Of a stretch of 64,000 bases of DNA, positions 1 to 12,836 are shown in pieces (position 1 is the first letter of the stretch; the number at the start of each line of letters is the position of its first letter). Position numbers and translations under genes: made by a program. Below the pieces are notes generated by a model, which saw only the letters and a program-made list of their open reading frames with translations, searched no databases and was not told where the DNA came from. Source of the stretch: Sipunculus nudus (taxonomy: Eukaryota > Annelida > Sipuncula > Golfingiida > Sipunculidae); assembly GCA_026874595.1 (NCBI GenBank), contig CM049315.1, positions 1,742,501-1,806,500 on the forward strand. The letters run 5' to 3'.

Positions 1-2216
1 TTGTCCGTCGTCCATCCGTCAGTCCGTAGATGTGGCACGTTTTGAAACAGTAAGACCTAGGGTCCAAAATTTGGCATAATGTTAGATGTCCCCAAGATCT
101 CCTACCAAGCCGAAAACTGGGTCTTTGCGACTTCGTTCCTTTGAGAAATAAAGGGAAAACCTCAATTTTTTATTTAAAACCTATTTTCACACTTCAGGAC
201 TGCCTAATATCAAAACCACTAATCTGTTTTTCCTCATATTTACCATAAATAATTCTCTTTATAGTTCCTATGTACATGCCAGAAATTAGGTCTGTATTAT
301 ATAATTTAAAAAAGTTATGGGCCCAAACATAATGCATTTTGTAAATAATCAGGAAAGAAATTTGATCACTTAACACAAAACTTGTTAAAGGTAAGCATTT
401 TTTTCCAGTAATAGAACTTTTATTAATCAAAATAAATTGTATACCCAAAATTAGAACAAAATCTTTTAAATTTTTTAAAATATTAGCAAAAATAAAAAAT
501 TGGTACCTTAAATATTGCCCAACTTTGACCATGGCTTGTTTTTTTCCTGTAACTGCTGTGGATGTAATTTTCAAAGCATGTTTTTTGTTGGCATTTCAAC
601 TGTTAACATCAAAAATTTGAAACCAGTTTATCAAAAACTGTAGATTTTATTCAAGTTTTCAAGGACCATGTCACATATTGTTTACATCAAGCTAGTGTTA
701 TGCAGTTTGCTAGAGCTCAGCTCCCCAGCTTCAGCTCAAAGTTCCTTAAATTTTGCATGCAGTTAGATGTCTCCAAAATTCCCTACCATGCCAAGAATTT
801 GGTCACTAAGACTTAATTCCTTCGAGATATTAATGAAAAACTTCATTTTTACATTAAAAACCCATTGTTACACTTCAGGACTGCCTAATATCAAAACCTC
901 TGATCAGACTTTGATCATATATAATATACATATTTTTCTATACATTCGCTATGCACATGCCAGAAATGATGTCAGTATTGCGTAATTGTTTTAAGTTATG
1001 GGCCCAAACATAATGGACTTTGTAAAAAATAAGGAAAAATATTTACTCAGGTTACATGAAAATTATTGAAGCTAGAGAATTTTTTTCAAGTATATAACTT
1101 TGTTTAATTAAGATTCAATTGTATACCCAAAATTAGATCTGTATTTTGTAAATTTTATAAGTTATTAGCATAAACATAAAATCAGTACCTTAAATTTTAC
1201 CCAACTTTGACCAAGTCATGTTTTTAGCTCAGCTGACTATAAGTCATCTGAGCTATAGTCTCGGTCCATTGTCCGTCGTCCGTCCGTCTGTCCGTTTGTC
1301 CGTCCGTCTGGATGTCAGTCCGTAAGACTGGCACGTTTCGACACCGTTGGACCTACAAATCTGAAATTGGGCATAGATGTCCCTAAAATCTCCTACCATG
1401 CCGAAAATAGGGTCAATAGGACTTCTTTCCCTTGAGATATTAAGGAAAAACCTCAATTTTTTATTAGAAATCTATTTTCACACTTCAGGACTGCCTTATA
1501 TCTAAACCACTCATCTGGTTTTCTTCATATTTACCATTAATATTCCTCTATATAGTTTCTATGTACATGCCAGATATTGAGTCAGTATTATATAATTTAA
1601 AAAAGTTATGGGCCCAAACATAATGGACTTTGTAAAAAAAATCAGGAAGATATTTGGTCACTTAAGACCAAAAGTGTTAAAGGTAGGTACTTTTTTCCAG
1701 TAATACAACTTGAATTAATCGATATTAAATTGTATACCAAAAATTAGATCAAAATCTGGTAAAAATTTTTTAAATATTGGCAAAAATATAAAATTGGTAC
1801 CTTAAATTTTGCCCAACTTTGGCCTTGGCACGTTTTTTTCCTGTAAGTACTGTGGATTTAATTTTCACAGCATGTATACATAAGGATTTAATCTGTTAAA
1901 ATCTGAAATTTGAAAATAAAAGCTGCAAAATTGGGCTAGTTATTGAATTTTTTTGGAGGCTCTTGTTGTATTCTTGTAGATGCCATGTTGTTGCATTATT
2001 TTCTTTTAAATTCAGTTTAAACATTTATGATTTAAAAATAATAAAATATATGTGTATGCATAATATGACCCAATATGAGCTACACTCTGGATATATGATG
2101 ATTGCAACTTTTGCAACAATTCTGATATTTGAACTTATAGTTTCAGTTTTTTACTCTGTATATATAATGATTGCAACTTTTGCAACAATTCTAATATTTT
2201 AACTTATATTTTCAGG

Positions 2217-3229
2217 TTTTTATGCCCCTGCCACAAAGTGGCCAGGGCATATAGTTTTACCCATGTCCGTCATTCCGTCCTTCCGAAATAAAACAGTTGT
2301 ACGGATTTTTTTTTAGCAATGCCTGCAGATATTGGCCTGATTTTTGGTGTGTATGCAGATAATGACCAGTTACAGATCGAGTTCGCGTTTCGTCCGGGTT
2401 GACCTACTTTTGACCGTTTTACGGCTCCTAAACTTAGAAAATTTCATGAAAAATAGAAATTTTCATGACAATTACACATGTACGGACTTTTTTTCGCAGT
2501 ACCTGCAGATATTGACCTGATTTTTGGTGTGTAGGCAGATAATGACCACTTACAGATCAAGTTCGCGTTTCATCCCAGTTGACCTACTTTTGACCCTTTT
2601 ACAGCTCCTTAACTTAGAAAATTTCATGAAAAATAGAAATTTTCATGACAAATACACATGTACGGACTTTTTTTCGCAATGCCTGCAGATATTGGCCTGA
2701 TTTTTGGTGTGTGGGCAGATAATGACCAGTTACAGATCGAGTTCGCATTTCGTCCCAGTTGACCTACTTTTGACTGTTTTACGGCTCCTGAACATAGAAA
2801 GTTTCATGAAAAATAGAAATTTTCATAACAAATGCATATGTACCATCTTTTTTTCCTCAATGCCTGCAGATACCACCCTGATTTTTTATGTGTGGGCAGA
2901 TAATGACAGTTGCAGATCGAGTTAGCGTTTCATCCCGGTTGACCTACTTTTCATTGTCTTACGGCTCCTAAACATAGAAAATTTCATGAAAAACAGAAAT
3001 TTTTATGGAAAATGCACATGTATGGACTTTTTTTTCACAGTGCCTGCAGATACTGGCCTGATTTTTGGTGTGTTCCTTGATAATGACCCATAACAGATCG
3101 AGTTTGCATTTTGCCCTTGTTGACCTACTTTTCACCGTATGACACCTGAACTTAAAAATTTTTTCTAAATTTAACAAATGTTTCTAATTTGCCCCAGGCG
3201 GGGGCATTTGTGTCGTTCTGACATATCTA
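2217..3229 (-). mobile_element. B-family tandem-array element, five units
   Basis: It opens with the fold-back atgcccctgccacaaagtgg and ends with gcgggggcatttgtgtcgtt followed by ctgacatatctag. Between them about five units of 178-180 bp repeat the phrase 'tgcctgcagatattggcctg', each followed by a 'gttgacctacttttgaccg' phrase. The units are non-coding. B copies also lie at 48119-50214 and 54437-55742. Confidence 0.75.
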
Positions 3230-4236
3230 GTTTTATTAAAAATTTATAAAACCTGTAAATAAAAGAATGATTCAGATATAAACTTCTTAATGGAAAAAGT
3301 GGATATGCTTAAAAAAAATAGGATTATATATAAACTTAAATGCATTATTCCCTTGAAAGTGAAATAAAGGTATTAGTCCATTCTGTCAACTTGCCAGTCC
3401 ATCTGTAAATTTTCATATGCATCACAGTATCTCAAAACTTTTACTGTTTTTCTTCATGACAGTCTTGTCAGAGTATTAATTGCAATCATATATTTAGAAC
3501 TTTACTTTAACCAAGTAGGAGGGCCCCTTTCCTCTTAGCTTTTCATATTCTTATATAAATGAAAAACATTACAATAGAATATTTCTACATCCACCTTCGT
3601 GCTGCCCTCACTTTTCCCTTCTCCGAACCCCATCCCAAAGTCAGCCTCAGTAAGCAAGAACAAGATGAATCAGATATATTCATACTTTAATATTTTGTAT
3701 AACTATTCGTCCATAGGTACCTATGTACATGCCAGAAATTATGTCAGTATTGTGTAATATGTAGACATAGTGGGCATCACAATAATGTACCTTGTCAAGA
3801 CTAAAGAGATATTGTGTCATACAGTCACAAATTCATGAATCACTTCATCAGCATAGTTAATCATAACATCAGATCTGTCAAATTGAAAGCTTGCAGACTA
3901 CCATACACTTTCGATCCTTCAACAAATAGCCTTATCATCATTCTACTACTGCTTATTACTGCTGTCATTGCATTCATATTTGCTCAAATATATCACAATT
4001 TTCAACCCCTCCTAAATAAATAAAAAAAATAAACCACTATATTTGACTCTATTAATCCATCAGTCAGGTAATTTCATTTATCATTTACTCACATATTACA
4101 TTAAATTCCTTTATAATAGCCCAACATGTCCATGATATTCATAAGCTTTATCGACTTGATATAGTATCACAGTGGAGAAACATTTATAGTCCAATCATGA
4201 TCAGCTGAGCACCGTGACCCATGGGTCCCTTGTTTT
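3230..4236 (-). repeat. X-interior AT-rich segment, multi-copy
   Basis: Positions 3268-3560 match 24264-24600 closely. Positions 3590-4236 match 5395-6053 and the reverse strand of 34114-34735. The short open frames here recur in those copies only because the DNA is repeated, and they show no protein-like constraint. Confidence 0.6.
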
Positions 4237-6053
4237 TCCTGTGAGTACTGTTTAATTTTCACAGCATGTAAACATAAGTATTTTATTTGTTTAAATCTGA
4301 AATTTGAAAATAAAAGGTTGAAAATTTGGCTAGTTTTTGAATTTTATCTTGAGGCTCTATTGTTGTCACTTGCTTTATTCCAGATGCAGGTAGGCCACAC
4401 CAGGTCACTGGAAGTCAGCTATGCCAGGGTTCCTGATTTGTTACAGTCACTGGGGGAGATCCCCTGCTGTGACAGGTGTACAATTGTTCTCATATCACAC
4501 CCCCTCCCCCCCCCCCCCCCATGAATATATAAATATACATTTGTATGCATAATGTGGTGTTATATTACAAGATTGAGATTTATGATGATGCAATTTAGAA
4601 TAATGAATCAACGTTTATATTCAGAAATATATGTTATATTGGAAATGTATACAAATTAAACTTAAAATAAAAAAATGATCTAATACAAACGTGTTTATTA
4701 TTTTCGAGCCTCAGCAGAATTGGAGATCAGGCTTTGTTTGCCCTGAATGTATATGCAAAAGTGTTGTTAATCCCACCATCCCCCCCCCCCCCCCCTCCCT
4801 GGCTGTCATTGATCCTTTGCACCTCACCGTTCTAGCTTTCTGCCTGTTTTAAATATTTAATAATTATGAATAAACTTTTTTTTTCCTGTAAGCACTGATT
4901 AATTAAATTTCATATCCGGTACGTATATGCAAGGGTATTGTAACTCCCACAATCCCCTTCCCCACCCCACTAAGTCCTTGCTCCTTGGCACTGTGAACAA
5001 TAGTTCTATTGCTAAAGCATAAAATTTAATAATTTGAAGAAAATATACACAGAGAGACAGAGGGGTTGTAACTCCCATCTTAACACCCCCCCCCCCCCCC
5101 CCCATGAAGTCCTTCTGCCTGTGGAGTGGGGACTTTATAGGAACTGTATACATATCATAAAATAGAAAAAAAAGTTTATTAAAAAAATTGGATCTCATTA
5201 GACAAATGTGTAAAATGTTGAACTGTCAACAGCCTGTCAGAAAGGTATCCAATGGAAACGCATGGTCAGATCTAAAAATATTATTTGCAACAATTTCTTC
5301 AATCATATCAACCAACCATGGCCTAGATTACCTCTTTCTCTCAGACTTTATTTACATTTCATAATATTTTAGATTTTAACCTTCCAGGTGTTTAAGTACT
5401 GTTGAATGCTACGTCCCTCTCTATCTCCTTTTCTCTCTACATCCAACCCTCTTTGCTGCCCACACTGTTTCCTTCTCCGAACCCCATCCCAATGTCAGCC
5501 TCAGTAAACGAGAACAAGATGAATCAGATATATTCATATTTTTATATATTGTATAACTATTTGTTACCTATGTACATGCCAGAAATTGTCAATATTGTGT
5601 AATATGTAGACGTGGTGGGCATCAATATAATGAACCTTGTCAAGACCCAAGAGATATCATGTCATACAGTCACAATTCATAAATCCCCTCTTCAACATAG
5701 TTAATCATAACATTATATCTGTCAAATTGAAATCTCCATACACAATAGATCCTTCAACAAATAGCCTTGTCATCATTCTACCACTGCTTAGTGTACTGTC
5801 ATTGCAAATATATCCCTATTTTCAACAGCTCCCAAATAAATAAAAAATAAACCACTATATTTAATCCATATTAATCCATCAGTCAGGTTATTTCATACAT
5901 CATTTTCTCACATATTACATTATATTCCTTGATAATAGCCTAACATGTCCATGATATTCATAAGGTTGTCGACTAAATATAGTATCACAATGGTGATACA
6001 TTTATAGTCCAATCATGATCAGCTGAGCGCCGTGACCCATGGGTCCCTTGTTA

Positions 6054-6376
6054 TTCTAGGCTATGCTACATTTTAGTTTTTGTATTTTACCACCAGTATG
6101 TTATAAAGCTTTCCAAGGGCTACATTTGTGCAAAATCTTAAGCCTTAATTATCAGTCAAACAGTTCCCGAGATATGTGGGTTTATGTGTGGAAACAGACG
6201 CACAAATGGACGCTGGGCAAAGAGGAAAGGTCAGAGGTCAACCTCGATCATAATTCCGAATTTTAAAAAATTCTGCCCAGTGGTTATGAAGAAGTTCTCT
6301 GGAAACATATGCGGCGATGGCAGCAGCGTGGGCGTCCGACTGAAAACATAGTATCTGCAAAACTCTTTGGCAGATA
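6054..6376 (+). mobile_element. E-family element, 3' fragment
   Basis: It matches the last unit and 3' hairpin of the E elements at 43470-43796 and 53790-54096. The phrase 'gggctacatttgtgcaaa' is followed by 'gtcaaacagttcccgagata', and the fragment ends in the hairpin gtatctgc...gcagatac (6349-6375). The 5' part is missing. It abuts a truncated F element. Confidence 0.65.
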
Positions 6377-7257
6377 CAATGATTGTAGCTGGCACCACCA
6401 GACTTATATACAACGAAGAGATATATACATATGCCCAATGTCAGACTGATATGTCAAACCCCTCCTGTGAAATAAGCAGGGACATACACTGTGCAAAAAT
6501 TATTGTAGGTGGCGCCACCAGTCTTGTACACTATAAAGCTACCCGATATGTATAAACATACCCAATTTTAGGCTGATGTATCAAATTCCTCTATAGAAAT
6601 AAGCAGGCGCATGCACTGCAAAAGTCAATGTAGGTGGCACCACCTGTCTTGTAAATGAGAATACCATCATAGACGCATAGACAGGTATCAGTCCAATACA
6701 TCAAACTTCCCCAGAGTTTGATGCACTGGGTTGACGAGGCTTAGGTGAGTAAGGCAGTTGCCCCTGAGTGACCTGTGACAAATTGCTGCCTCAAGCTACT
6801 GCACTGAGTGAACTCTTGACCTGCACCTGGCTATACTGAGTGAACTTTTGACCTGTACCTGGCTGCATGCACTGAGTGAACTCTTGAACTGTTGCATAAT
6901 CTGACACAGTTGGCAGTCTGCCAAAGCTATAAATAGATTCAGGCTGAACTTTTGTGCCAAATATGATGCAGTGAGCAGTCTGCCATAGCTATAAATAGAA
7001 TGCAGCTACTGCACTGAGTGAACTCTTGATCTATACCTGGCTGCACTTCTTCCAATCCTGGCACTGTGCCAAAACTATTTATAGAGCTGACATCACTTGG
7101 CTAATGGCCAACATCAAGGCACTGACAATCTGCCAATGGTAAACCACGTGCTGCCATCTGTACACAAAAGTGGTCCCTACTTGAAATAACTTTGAAATTT
7201 ATTTTCCCAAAACAAGTGGTTTTCAGCTGAATTTTTATAAAAAAGAAATCAGGAATA

Positions 7258-7262
7258 TATGT
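7258..7262. repeat. Gypsy target-site duplication, left copy (TATGT)
   Basis: TATGT directly precedes the 5' LTR and recurs at 14978-14982 directly after the 3' LTR. The uninterrupted F copy has a single TATGT at this place (about 61048). Confidence 0.85.
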
Positions 7263-7482
7263 TGTCATGTACTAGACAGACTGTTTAGTTTTTATATCAG
7301 TATCTCCGCGTATGTGTTTTAGTTTTGGAGTCGTTGACACACGCCCTATATGCTTTTCATGTTTGTGCAAATGACACACGCTCGGTGGCCTCGTTGTGAT
7401 CTCGTTGGTAATAAATGTTTGTTTTTTACTACAAGGACTTTTCATCCGCGCGTGGAGCCTAAACAGGCTCACAAGCATACTA
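7263..7482 (+). repeat. 5' LTR
   Basis: It starts TGTCATGTAC and ends at CATACTA. Its match to 14758-14977 stops at the same base, and the 5-bp target duplication fixes the outer edge. The TA end, instead of the usual CA, is implied by that duplication. Confidence 0.92.
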
Positions 7483-7484
7483 AA

Positions 7485-7502
7485 TGGCGACAAGGTGAAA
7501 AC
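7485..7502 (+). other. Primer-binding site candidate
   Basis: TGGCGACAAGG starts two bases after the 5' LTR, the expected place for a tRNA primer site. The TGG start fits the CCA end of a tRNA. The primer tRNA was not identified. Confidence 0.55.
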
Positions 7503-7684
7503 TGTTGACACTAGTTGTCCGACACGAGTCGTCATTGCAGACAGAGTCATTGTGCGCCGATCGTCTGGCCCATGAACGGTACCTGCTGATATTTTCGCTC
7601 ATCACGTCCGGTCATTTCCTCCAACCCGTCCGTGTCAGTAAACTTTTTGCGGTGTCTCTAGCTTGTCATCCTTACATCGTCAAC

Positions 7685-9994
7685 ATGGCTACTTCCACGG
7701 AGCTTTCGATGCCTCCATTCCAGTATGAGCCTAGACATTCAGCCTCGCAACGCTGGATTAAATGGATTGCTCAGTTTGACAATTATTTGTTTGCCGCTGG
7801 CATTGAGGATCCAGTACGCCAACGTGCCCTTCTTCTTCATATGGTGGGGGAGGAGCTGCATGGCATTTTCTCTACATTGACTGAACCAACTGTCAGATCA
7901 GGTGAAACAAAATATGATACTGCCAAAAAGGTATTTTCAGACTTTTTCACACCAACAAGAAATTTGGAATTTGAACTGTTTCAGTCCAGGCAGACACAAC
8001 AAGAGCCAGGTGAGGACCTTGATAGTTTTTATTGTCGGCTTAAGCATCTCGCAATAAACTGTGAATTTCACGACATTGATCGTGAAATCAAATCTCAAAT
8101 CATTCAAAAGGGCTCTTCTAATAAACTCCGTGAGGAGGGTATGGCAAAACCAGACCTGTCATTAAGTGCTCTTTTGCAGTATAGACGTACCCTTGAGGCA
8201 GCAAGATCACAGTCAAAATTGATTGAAGATAAACTAAAAGGATCTCAACCGTCTGTGAACAAACTAACAACGCATTTTGCCAAAAAGGCTAAATCACAGA
8301 AACCTCAGAGACATTCCAAGAAACCTGTAGTGACAGTAAATGACAAAACATGTTGCAATTGTGGTGGGCCTTGGCCACATGCCCAAAATAAGCGTTGTCC
8401 TGCTTACAGAAAAACATGCAGGAAGTGTGGCAAAGCAAATCACTTAGCGTCGGTGTGTCGTAGTTCAAATCAGCGGAAGGACTCTAAACAAGTGTACAGC
8501 GTCCAGGCCACTGATACCCCGACAGAATATGAGGATATGTACTACCTAAACACATTGCCTAGCCAGGAAGATGAATATAAGGTTCATGTAAAACTGAATG
8601 GTGTAGAAACCCAAATGCAAATAGACACTGGTGCATCAGTCTCTTTAATCAATGAAGCCACTTTTGCAAAAATTCAGGGAAAAACGGTTGTCTCTTTGAA
8701 TAAAGAAAACATGCCTGTCTTTAAAACTTACACAGGAAACAATGTGCCATCTTTAGGTATGGCTAATATCACAGTTCAGCTGCAGGACCAAATTAAAAAC
8801 TTGAACATACATGTAGTCCCTGGAAACGGACCGAATCTATTAGGTCGAGACTGGTTGGCTCACATTAAGATCAATTGGCACCAGATACACCAGTTATCAC
8901 AGGATACTGCGGTAGAAGATATCCTGGCTCCATTTTGTGATGTTTTCAAAGATGAGCTTGGTACCTTACAAAATGTTAAGGTGAAAATAAACATAGACCC
9001 TGAATGCACGCCTTGCTTCTATAAAGCAAGACCAGTGCCATTGGCACTCAAAGACAAGGTCATAAATGAACTTGATCTGTTAGAGCAGGAGGGTGTGATA
9101 AAGCCAACTGCTCACTCCGACTGGGCAGCACCACTGGTACCAGTTTTAAAGAGTAACGGCAAAATCCGTCTGTGCGGCGATTACAAACTCACAGTAAATC
9201 AGGCCTGTAAAGTTGATTGTTATCCTATTCTAAACATTGAAGAACTATATTCAAAGTTGTCAGGTGGTCAGAAGTTTACAAAACTTGACCTAAATCATGC
9301 TTATCTGCAGTTAGTCTTGGACGAGGACTCACAGAAACTTACCACAGTCAATACACCCAAGGGACTGTATTTTTATACTAGGCTCCCTTTCGGAATTTCC
9401 TCTTCGCCAGGAATATTTCAGAGAGCCATCGAAGGAGTGTTGCAAGATGCTCCAGTGACAACAGCATTTTTGGATGACATATTGGTCACAGGCCGCACTC
9501 ATGAGGAACATGTGAAAAACTTGAAAATTGTCTTGCAAAAATTGCAAGATGCTGGACTCAGATTGAACAAACATAAATGTGAATTCCTGCAAGACTCGGA
9601 AACATATCTTGGCCATGTAATTGATGGTCTAGGCATCCACCCAGATCCTGACAAATTACAAGGAGTCGAGGATGCGCCTGTGCCACAGAATGTTGCTGAC
9701 GTACGTAGCCACTTGGGACTCATTAACTACTACAACAAATTCTTTCCTAATGCAAGCACTGTGCTTCAACCACTGTACGAGTTATTGCATAAAGATACCA
9801 ACTGGTCATGGGACAGACCCCAGATGGAAGCTTTTATTAAAAGCAAAGAGATGCTAAAATCATCAAACCTTCTTGTGCATTATGACCCGAGCAAACCGCT
9901 GGTTTTGGAATGTGATGCCATCCTTAAAAAGTTCTGTGTTGGGGCTAACCCGGCCGGTCGTGATTTTTGGCTGCGGCTGGAATTTTTTTTTTGA
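7685..9994 (+). pseudogene. Gag-Pol, first part: Gag, protease, reverse transcriptase; truncated by insertion
   Basis: The start is placed at the ATG at 7685 (MATSTELSMPPF), since upstream in-frame codons lie in the leader. Gag has a capsid-like N-terminus with RWIKWIAQFDNYL. A cysteine-rich stretch (residues 223-226) is followed by a CCHC zinc knuckle, C245-x2-C-x4-H-x4-C258. The aspartic protease active site is DTGAS at D314. Reverse transcriptase follows, with LCGDYK (D499) and the catalytic FLDD pair D597/D598. The frame should continue into RNase H, but at about 9917 it enters a foreign element and ends in non-homologous residues at 9994. Gag and Pol lie in one frame. Confidence 0.93.
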
Positions 9995-12258
9995 CATATC
10001 TGCAAATTAATATTTTTATATGATCTGCCGCAAGCACCTGGGCCCGTGAAAATCTGCCTTCATGTGCTAGAAAAATAGTCCTCCTATTACATTTTTAGAT
10101 GCACTTAATTTCCATAATGAAAGGTATTACCCAACGTCACTGATCGTTTAATTTGAGCCCTAACAATTAGTCAGGTTGTGCCTATATATATACACGTGGA
10201 ACGATCGCTACACTCGTGCGCGAGAGTAGAAAAACTGCCGGGAAACCGCCATCAAATTTCGTTGTTCTGGCGAAACAGGCTGAAAAAAATATTGAGCAAT
10301 TAGAAATGGTTCTTATTTAATTTAAAATAAAGCGGAAGCTTACCGCTGTCGCATTAACTGATTAAATGAAAGTTCTCTCGACATTCATACTGTCAACTGA
10401 CCAATGTTGGCATTTAAACCATGTGACACGTTGATTTGCATAAACACGTGCCTGGCCCACGCAAACGTTCTTGTGATTGGCGGAGCGGTCACGCGTCATA
10501 GCCAGAGTGCCAATAAGAGGTCCGTAGTAAAAGTTCACCCCATATGACTTCTTTCATCACTATTTTGGCGGGAAAATGTTCACTGACATCGTGTCGCTAA
10601 CGCTGGTTATAATTTTTCAGCAACACTCACGGTGGCACCGTGAGTAGGCCTATATCAAGCAAATGAAGCGGGCCTATTTAATGGAATCTGCAACTGACGA
10701 TGTGTAACGCACGATCTCCACAAATCAGATGTTTGGTATTACAAGAATTGCGTGATTTCGTCAGTTCTGTGGCGATCATGACAGGGTTTTGCGAGGTGTC
10801 TGACGCATCGTTTCTACCGGCCACAGCTGATCAGAACAGGCATAACATATAAGCGACTGTCTTTTTTTTGGTTGTGTTTCTTTTTAACTGCCTTTGTAAA
10901 TTGATTTCATTTTATTAATAGCTTTTATAACAAACAGATATTTCCTGACCGTACGGCATTTCTTGTTTAGACGTAGACGAGATGGAGGTCAACATTGCTC
11001 GCTCAGTCATCAATTACAGAAAAATACTAGAATATCAGCAAAATCTGACAAAAGCCCTCAGCCAAAAGAGCAGTATTTATGGGTGGTAACAGTAACAAGT
11101 ATTCATGTAATATTTGTTCTCACATGGATGTATATCTGTACATATGTCTTTTGTTCAAGTTGTGAATTAAAACTAGAGAGGTATGAACTTTGTAAGTCTG
11201 GCCCCAGTCTTTGTGAGTCATGCAGCACTTACGAGATCATCAAGGCCAATGACCATTCCATATTCCAAAACAATCCATCCAGTGGTTCCTTAGAAATAAG
11301 CTCCTAAGTTTTTTTCTATCATAAGCTCTGTGACCTTGGGTCATCCATCTTGGAACTTGACCGAGATTTTGTTGATATGTATCAGCACCAAAGAAATGAA
11401 ATTTCTGTGTTAATACTTTTGGAGATATCCTCCTCACATGGTAAATGTTAACACGCGCCGGTTATTTTCTATAATTTGCTCTAAAACGTCGAGAAATAAG
11501 TCAAGGTCACCCATCTTCGAACTTGACCAAGATTTTGTTTGTATATACATCAACACCGAAGAAATAAAATTCCTAATCAGGGTACCGACATCCAATATAT
11601 GGTTTCATCTTTCAAAAATTACAGTTTTACATATATTTATATAAAAATTTTATATATTCTACTACCTTATTAGGCATTGACCATTACTAAAGAGTTCATT
11701 TATTACCGTCCTTCTTAATTATACCTCTTCACTTGCAAAGGAAATCTAAAACTGCACTCATGCCTACAATTCTGGCACTCGCATACAACACAAAATAAAA
11801 TTGTCTGCAAATTCATGTGAGATCCAGAACAAGGCTTACAGGCCTTATGCGAACCTGTGCAATGGGATATACATCAGTTATAATGCTTTCATGATATCAT
11901 GCTTGACCATTATTGGAAAAGTACTTGATAACTTTTCAAATACGTGAATGTTTGACATGTACATGTTCAAAGCATGTACTAAAACATTTTAAACCCAAGT
12001 ACAGGATTTTAAGCCTGTAATAAAACACAAAATCTGTTCAGAGATACCTTGTTGTGCATGTTTTCAATGGTATCGAGGCAAGGAATGAATTGAGTACGGG
12101 TATGTAATTTGACATAAACCTCGCATATGCTAATATCCGGTAAAAAAAGGTGTAGTAAACTCCAGATCCTCCTTTAAAAAAAAAATATTTTTGTTGTCCC
12201 TACCTGATGACTTTTTTGGACCAATGTTAGCCCCAACACAGAAATTTTTAAGGATGGC
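9917..12258. mobile_element. DNA element with 33-bp terminal inverted repeats, inserted in RNase H
   Basis: The ends 9917-9949 and 12226-12258 are inverted copies with one mismatch in 33 (core gttctgtgttggggctaac). The interior (2.3 kb) has no transposase. It carries other repeat debris: 11020-11120 and 11310-11600 match family G, and 11839-11990 matches the F 5' end including its GGCTTACAGGCC hairpin. If the true end is CTTAAAAA, the flanks GATGCCATC and GATGGCCTC agree at 7 of 9 positions and could be an old 8-9-bp duplication. TTAA occurs in both ends, so a TTAA-type element cannot be excluded. Confidence 0.8.
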
Positions 12259-12674
12259 CTCATGGTGTAGGAGTGGTCCTTTCCCATGAGACTGAAGCAG
12301 GCCTAAGACCTATAGCTTACGCTTCCAGGATGCTTGCTCCGGCTGAACGCAAGTACGCTCAGCTAAAAAAAGGTCTTGCTATCGTGTTCAGTGTCAAACG
12401 TTTCCATAAATATCTTTACGGCCGCAGATTTATGATATATACGGACCATAAACCCTTGCTTGGTTTACTGAAAGAACACAAACCTACTTCTACTATGGCT
12501 TCTGGTCGGATTCAAAGGTGGGCACTCCTCCTTGGAAGTTACAACTACACCATGGTACATAAGCCAGCTAAGGACATCTCAAATGCTGATGCACTAAGTA
12601 GATTACCCAGCACCAGTACACAACCGACTGATATTCCTGAACCACCCGAGGTAGTTTTCTCGATGAGTATATAA
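12259..12674 (+). pseudogene. Gypsy Pol, RNase H fragment after the insertion
   Basis: The frame continues RNase H with VVLSHETEAG, IAYASRMLAPAERKYAQLKK and the conserved YTDHKPLLGLL (Asp codon at 12444). It then runs into NADALSRLP, the usual RNase H/integrase linker. A stop at 12672-12674 results from a frameshift near a run of T at about 12657. The bases just after the insertion are also out of frame by the expected RNase H spacing, so a small deletion accompanied or followed the insertion. Confidence 0.9.
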
Positions 12675-12836
12675 CATCAGCTAACCCCATCACATCCCAG
12701 GATATTGCAAATGAGACGCGTAGAGAGTACACAACCGACTGATATTCCTGAACCACCCGAGGTAGTTTTCTCGATGAGTATATAACACCAGCTAACCCCA
12801 TCACATCCCAGGATATTGCAAATGAGACGCGTAGAG
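12615..12836 (+). repeat. 111-bp tandem duplication in pol
   Basis: The segment beginning agtacacaaccgactgatat at 12615 recurs at 12726. Both copies contain the PPEVV-coding stretch and the phrase 'ttctcgatgagtatataaca'. They are almost identical (ataacatcag against ataacaccag). The 111-bp unit keeps the frame, but both copies carry the same one-base frameshift, so the shift is older than the duplication. Confidence 0.9.

Larger units (their letters stand above)
1218..4236 (-). mobile_element. X-family element nested in the outer X element
   Basis: It begins with the X 3' terminal hairpin in reverse (agctcagctgactataagtc, then atctgagct at 1224-1253) and a CCGT-rich microsatellite. It ends at 4197-4236 with cagctgagcaccgtgaccca and tgggtcccttg. 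It carries a B-family array (2217-3229). The AT-rich part 1960-2216 contains two copies of a roughly 70-bp unit (from about 2095 and 2165). Confidence 0.6.
1..6053 (-). mobile_element. X-family element, split by another X element
   Basis: The outer element occupies 1-1217 and 4237-6053. At 1217 the text stops in the conserved phrase ending 'catgttttt' and resumes at 4237 with 'ttttcctgtgagtactg', which is continuous in other X copies (for example 22590-22620, reverse strand). It ends at about 6053 with the reverse of the X 5' terminus (gtgacccatgggtcccttgtt). Its far end is beyond the left edge of the window. The interior, including 3590-4236-like and 5395-6053 segments, is homologous to 34114-37900 on the other strand. 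No coding potential is seen. Confidence 0.6.

Noticed and set aside
3814-5843. Similar small proteins at 3814-4023 and 5637-5843 and, on the minus strand, 34241-34477
   Set aside because: The three frames lie in homologous X-element DNA. Indels between copies break the frame and no start or domain is conserved.
10963-11307. A transposase or captured gene in the TIR element
   Set aside because: The 114-codon frame shows no transposase motif, and its later part overlaps family G repeat sequence that is non-coding elsewhere (26870-27000).
9921-12254. Firm assignment of the nested TIR element to a TTAA-target superfamily
   Set aside because: TTAA lies in both ends, but the inverted repeat continues outward past it for seven bases, which would not be expected of target DNA. 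The imperfect 8-9-bp flanking repeat is an equal or better explanation.
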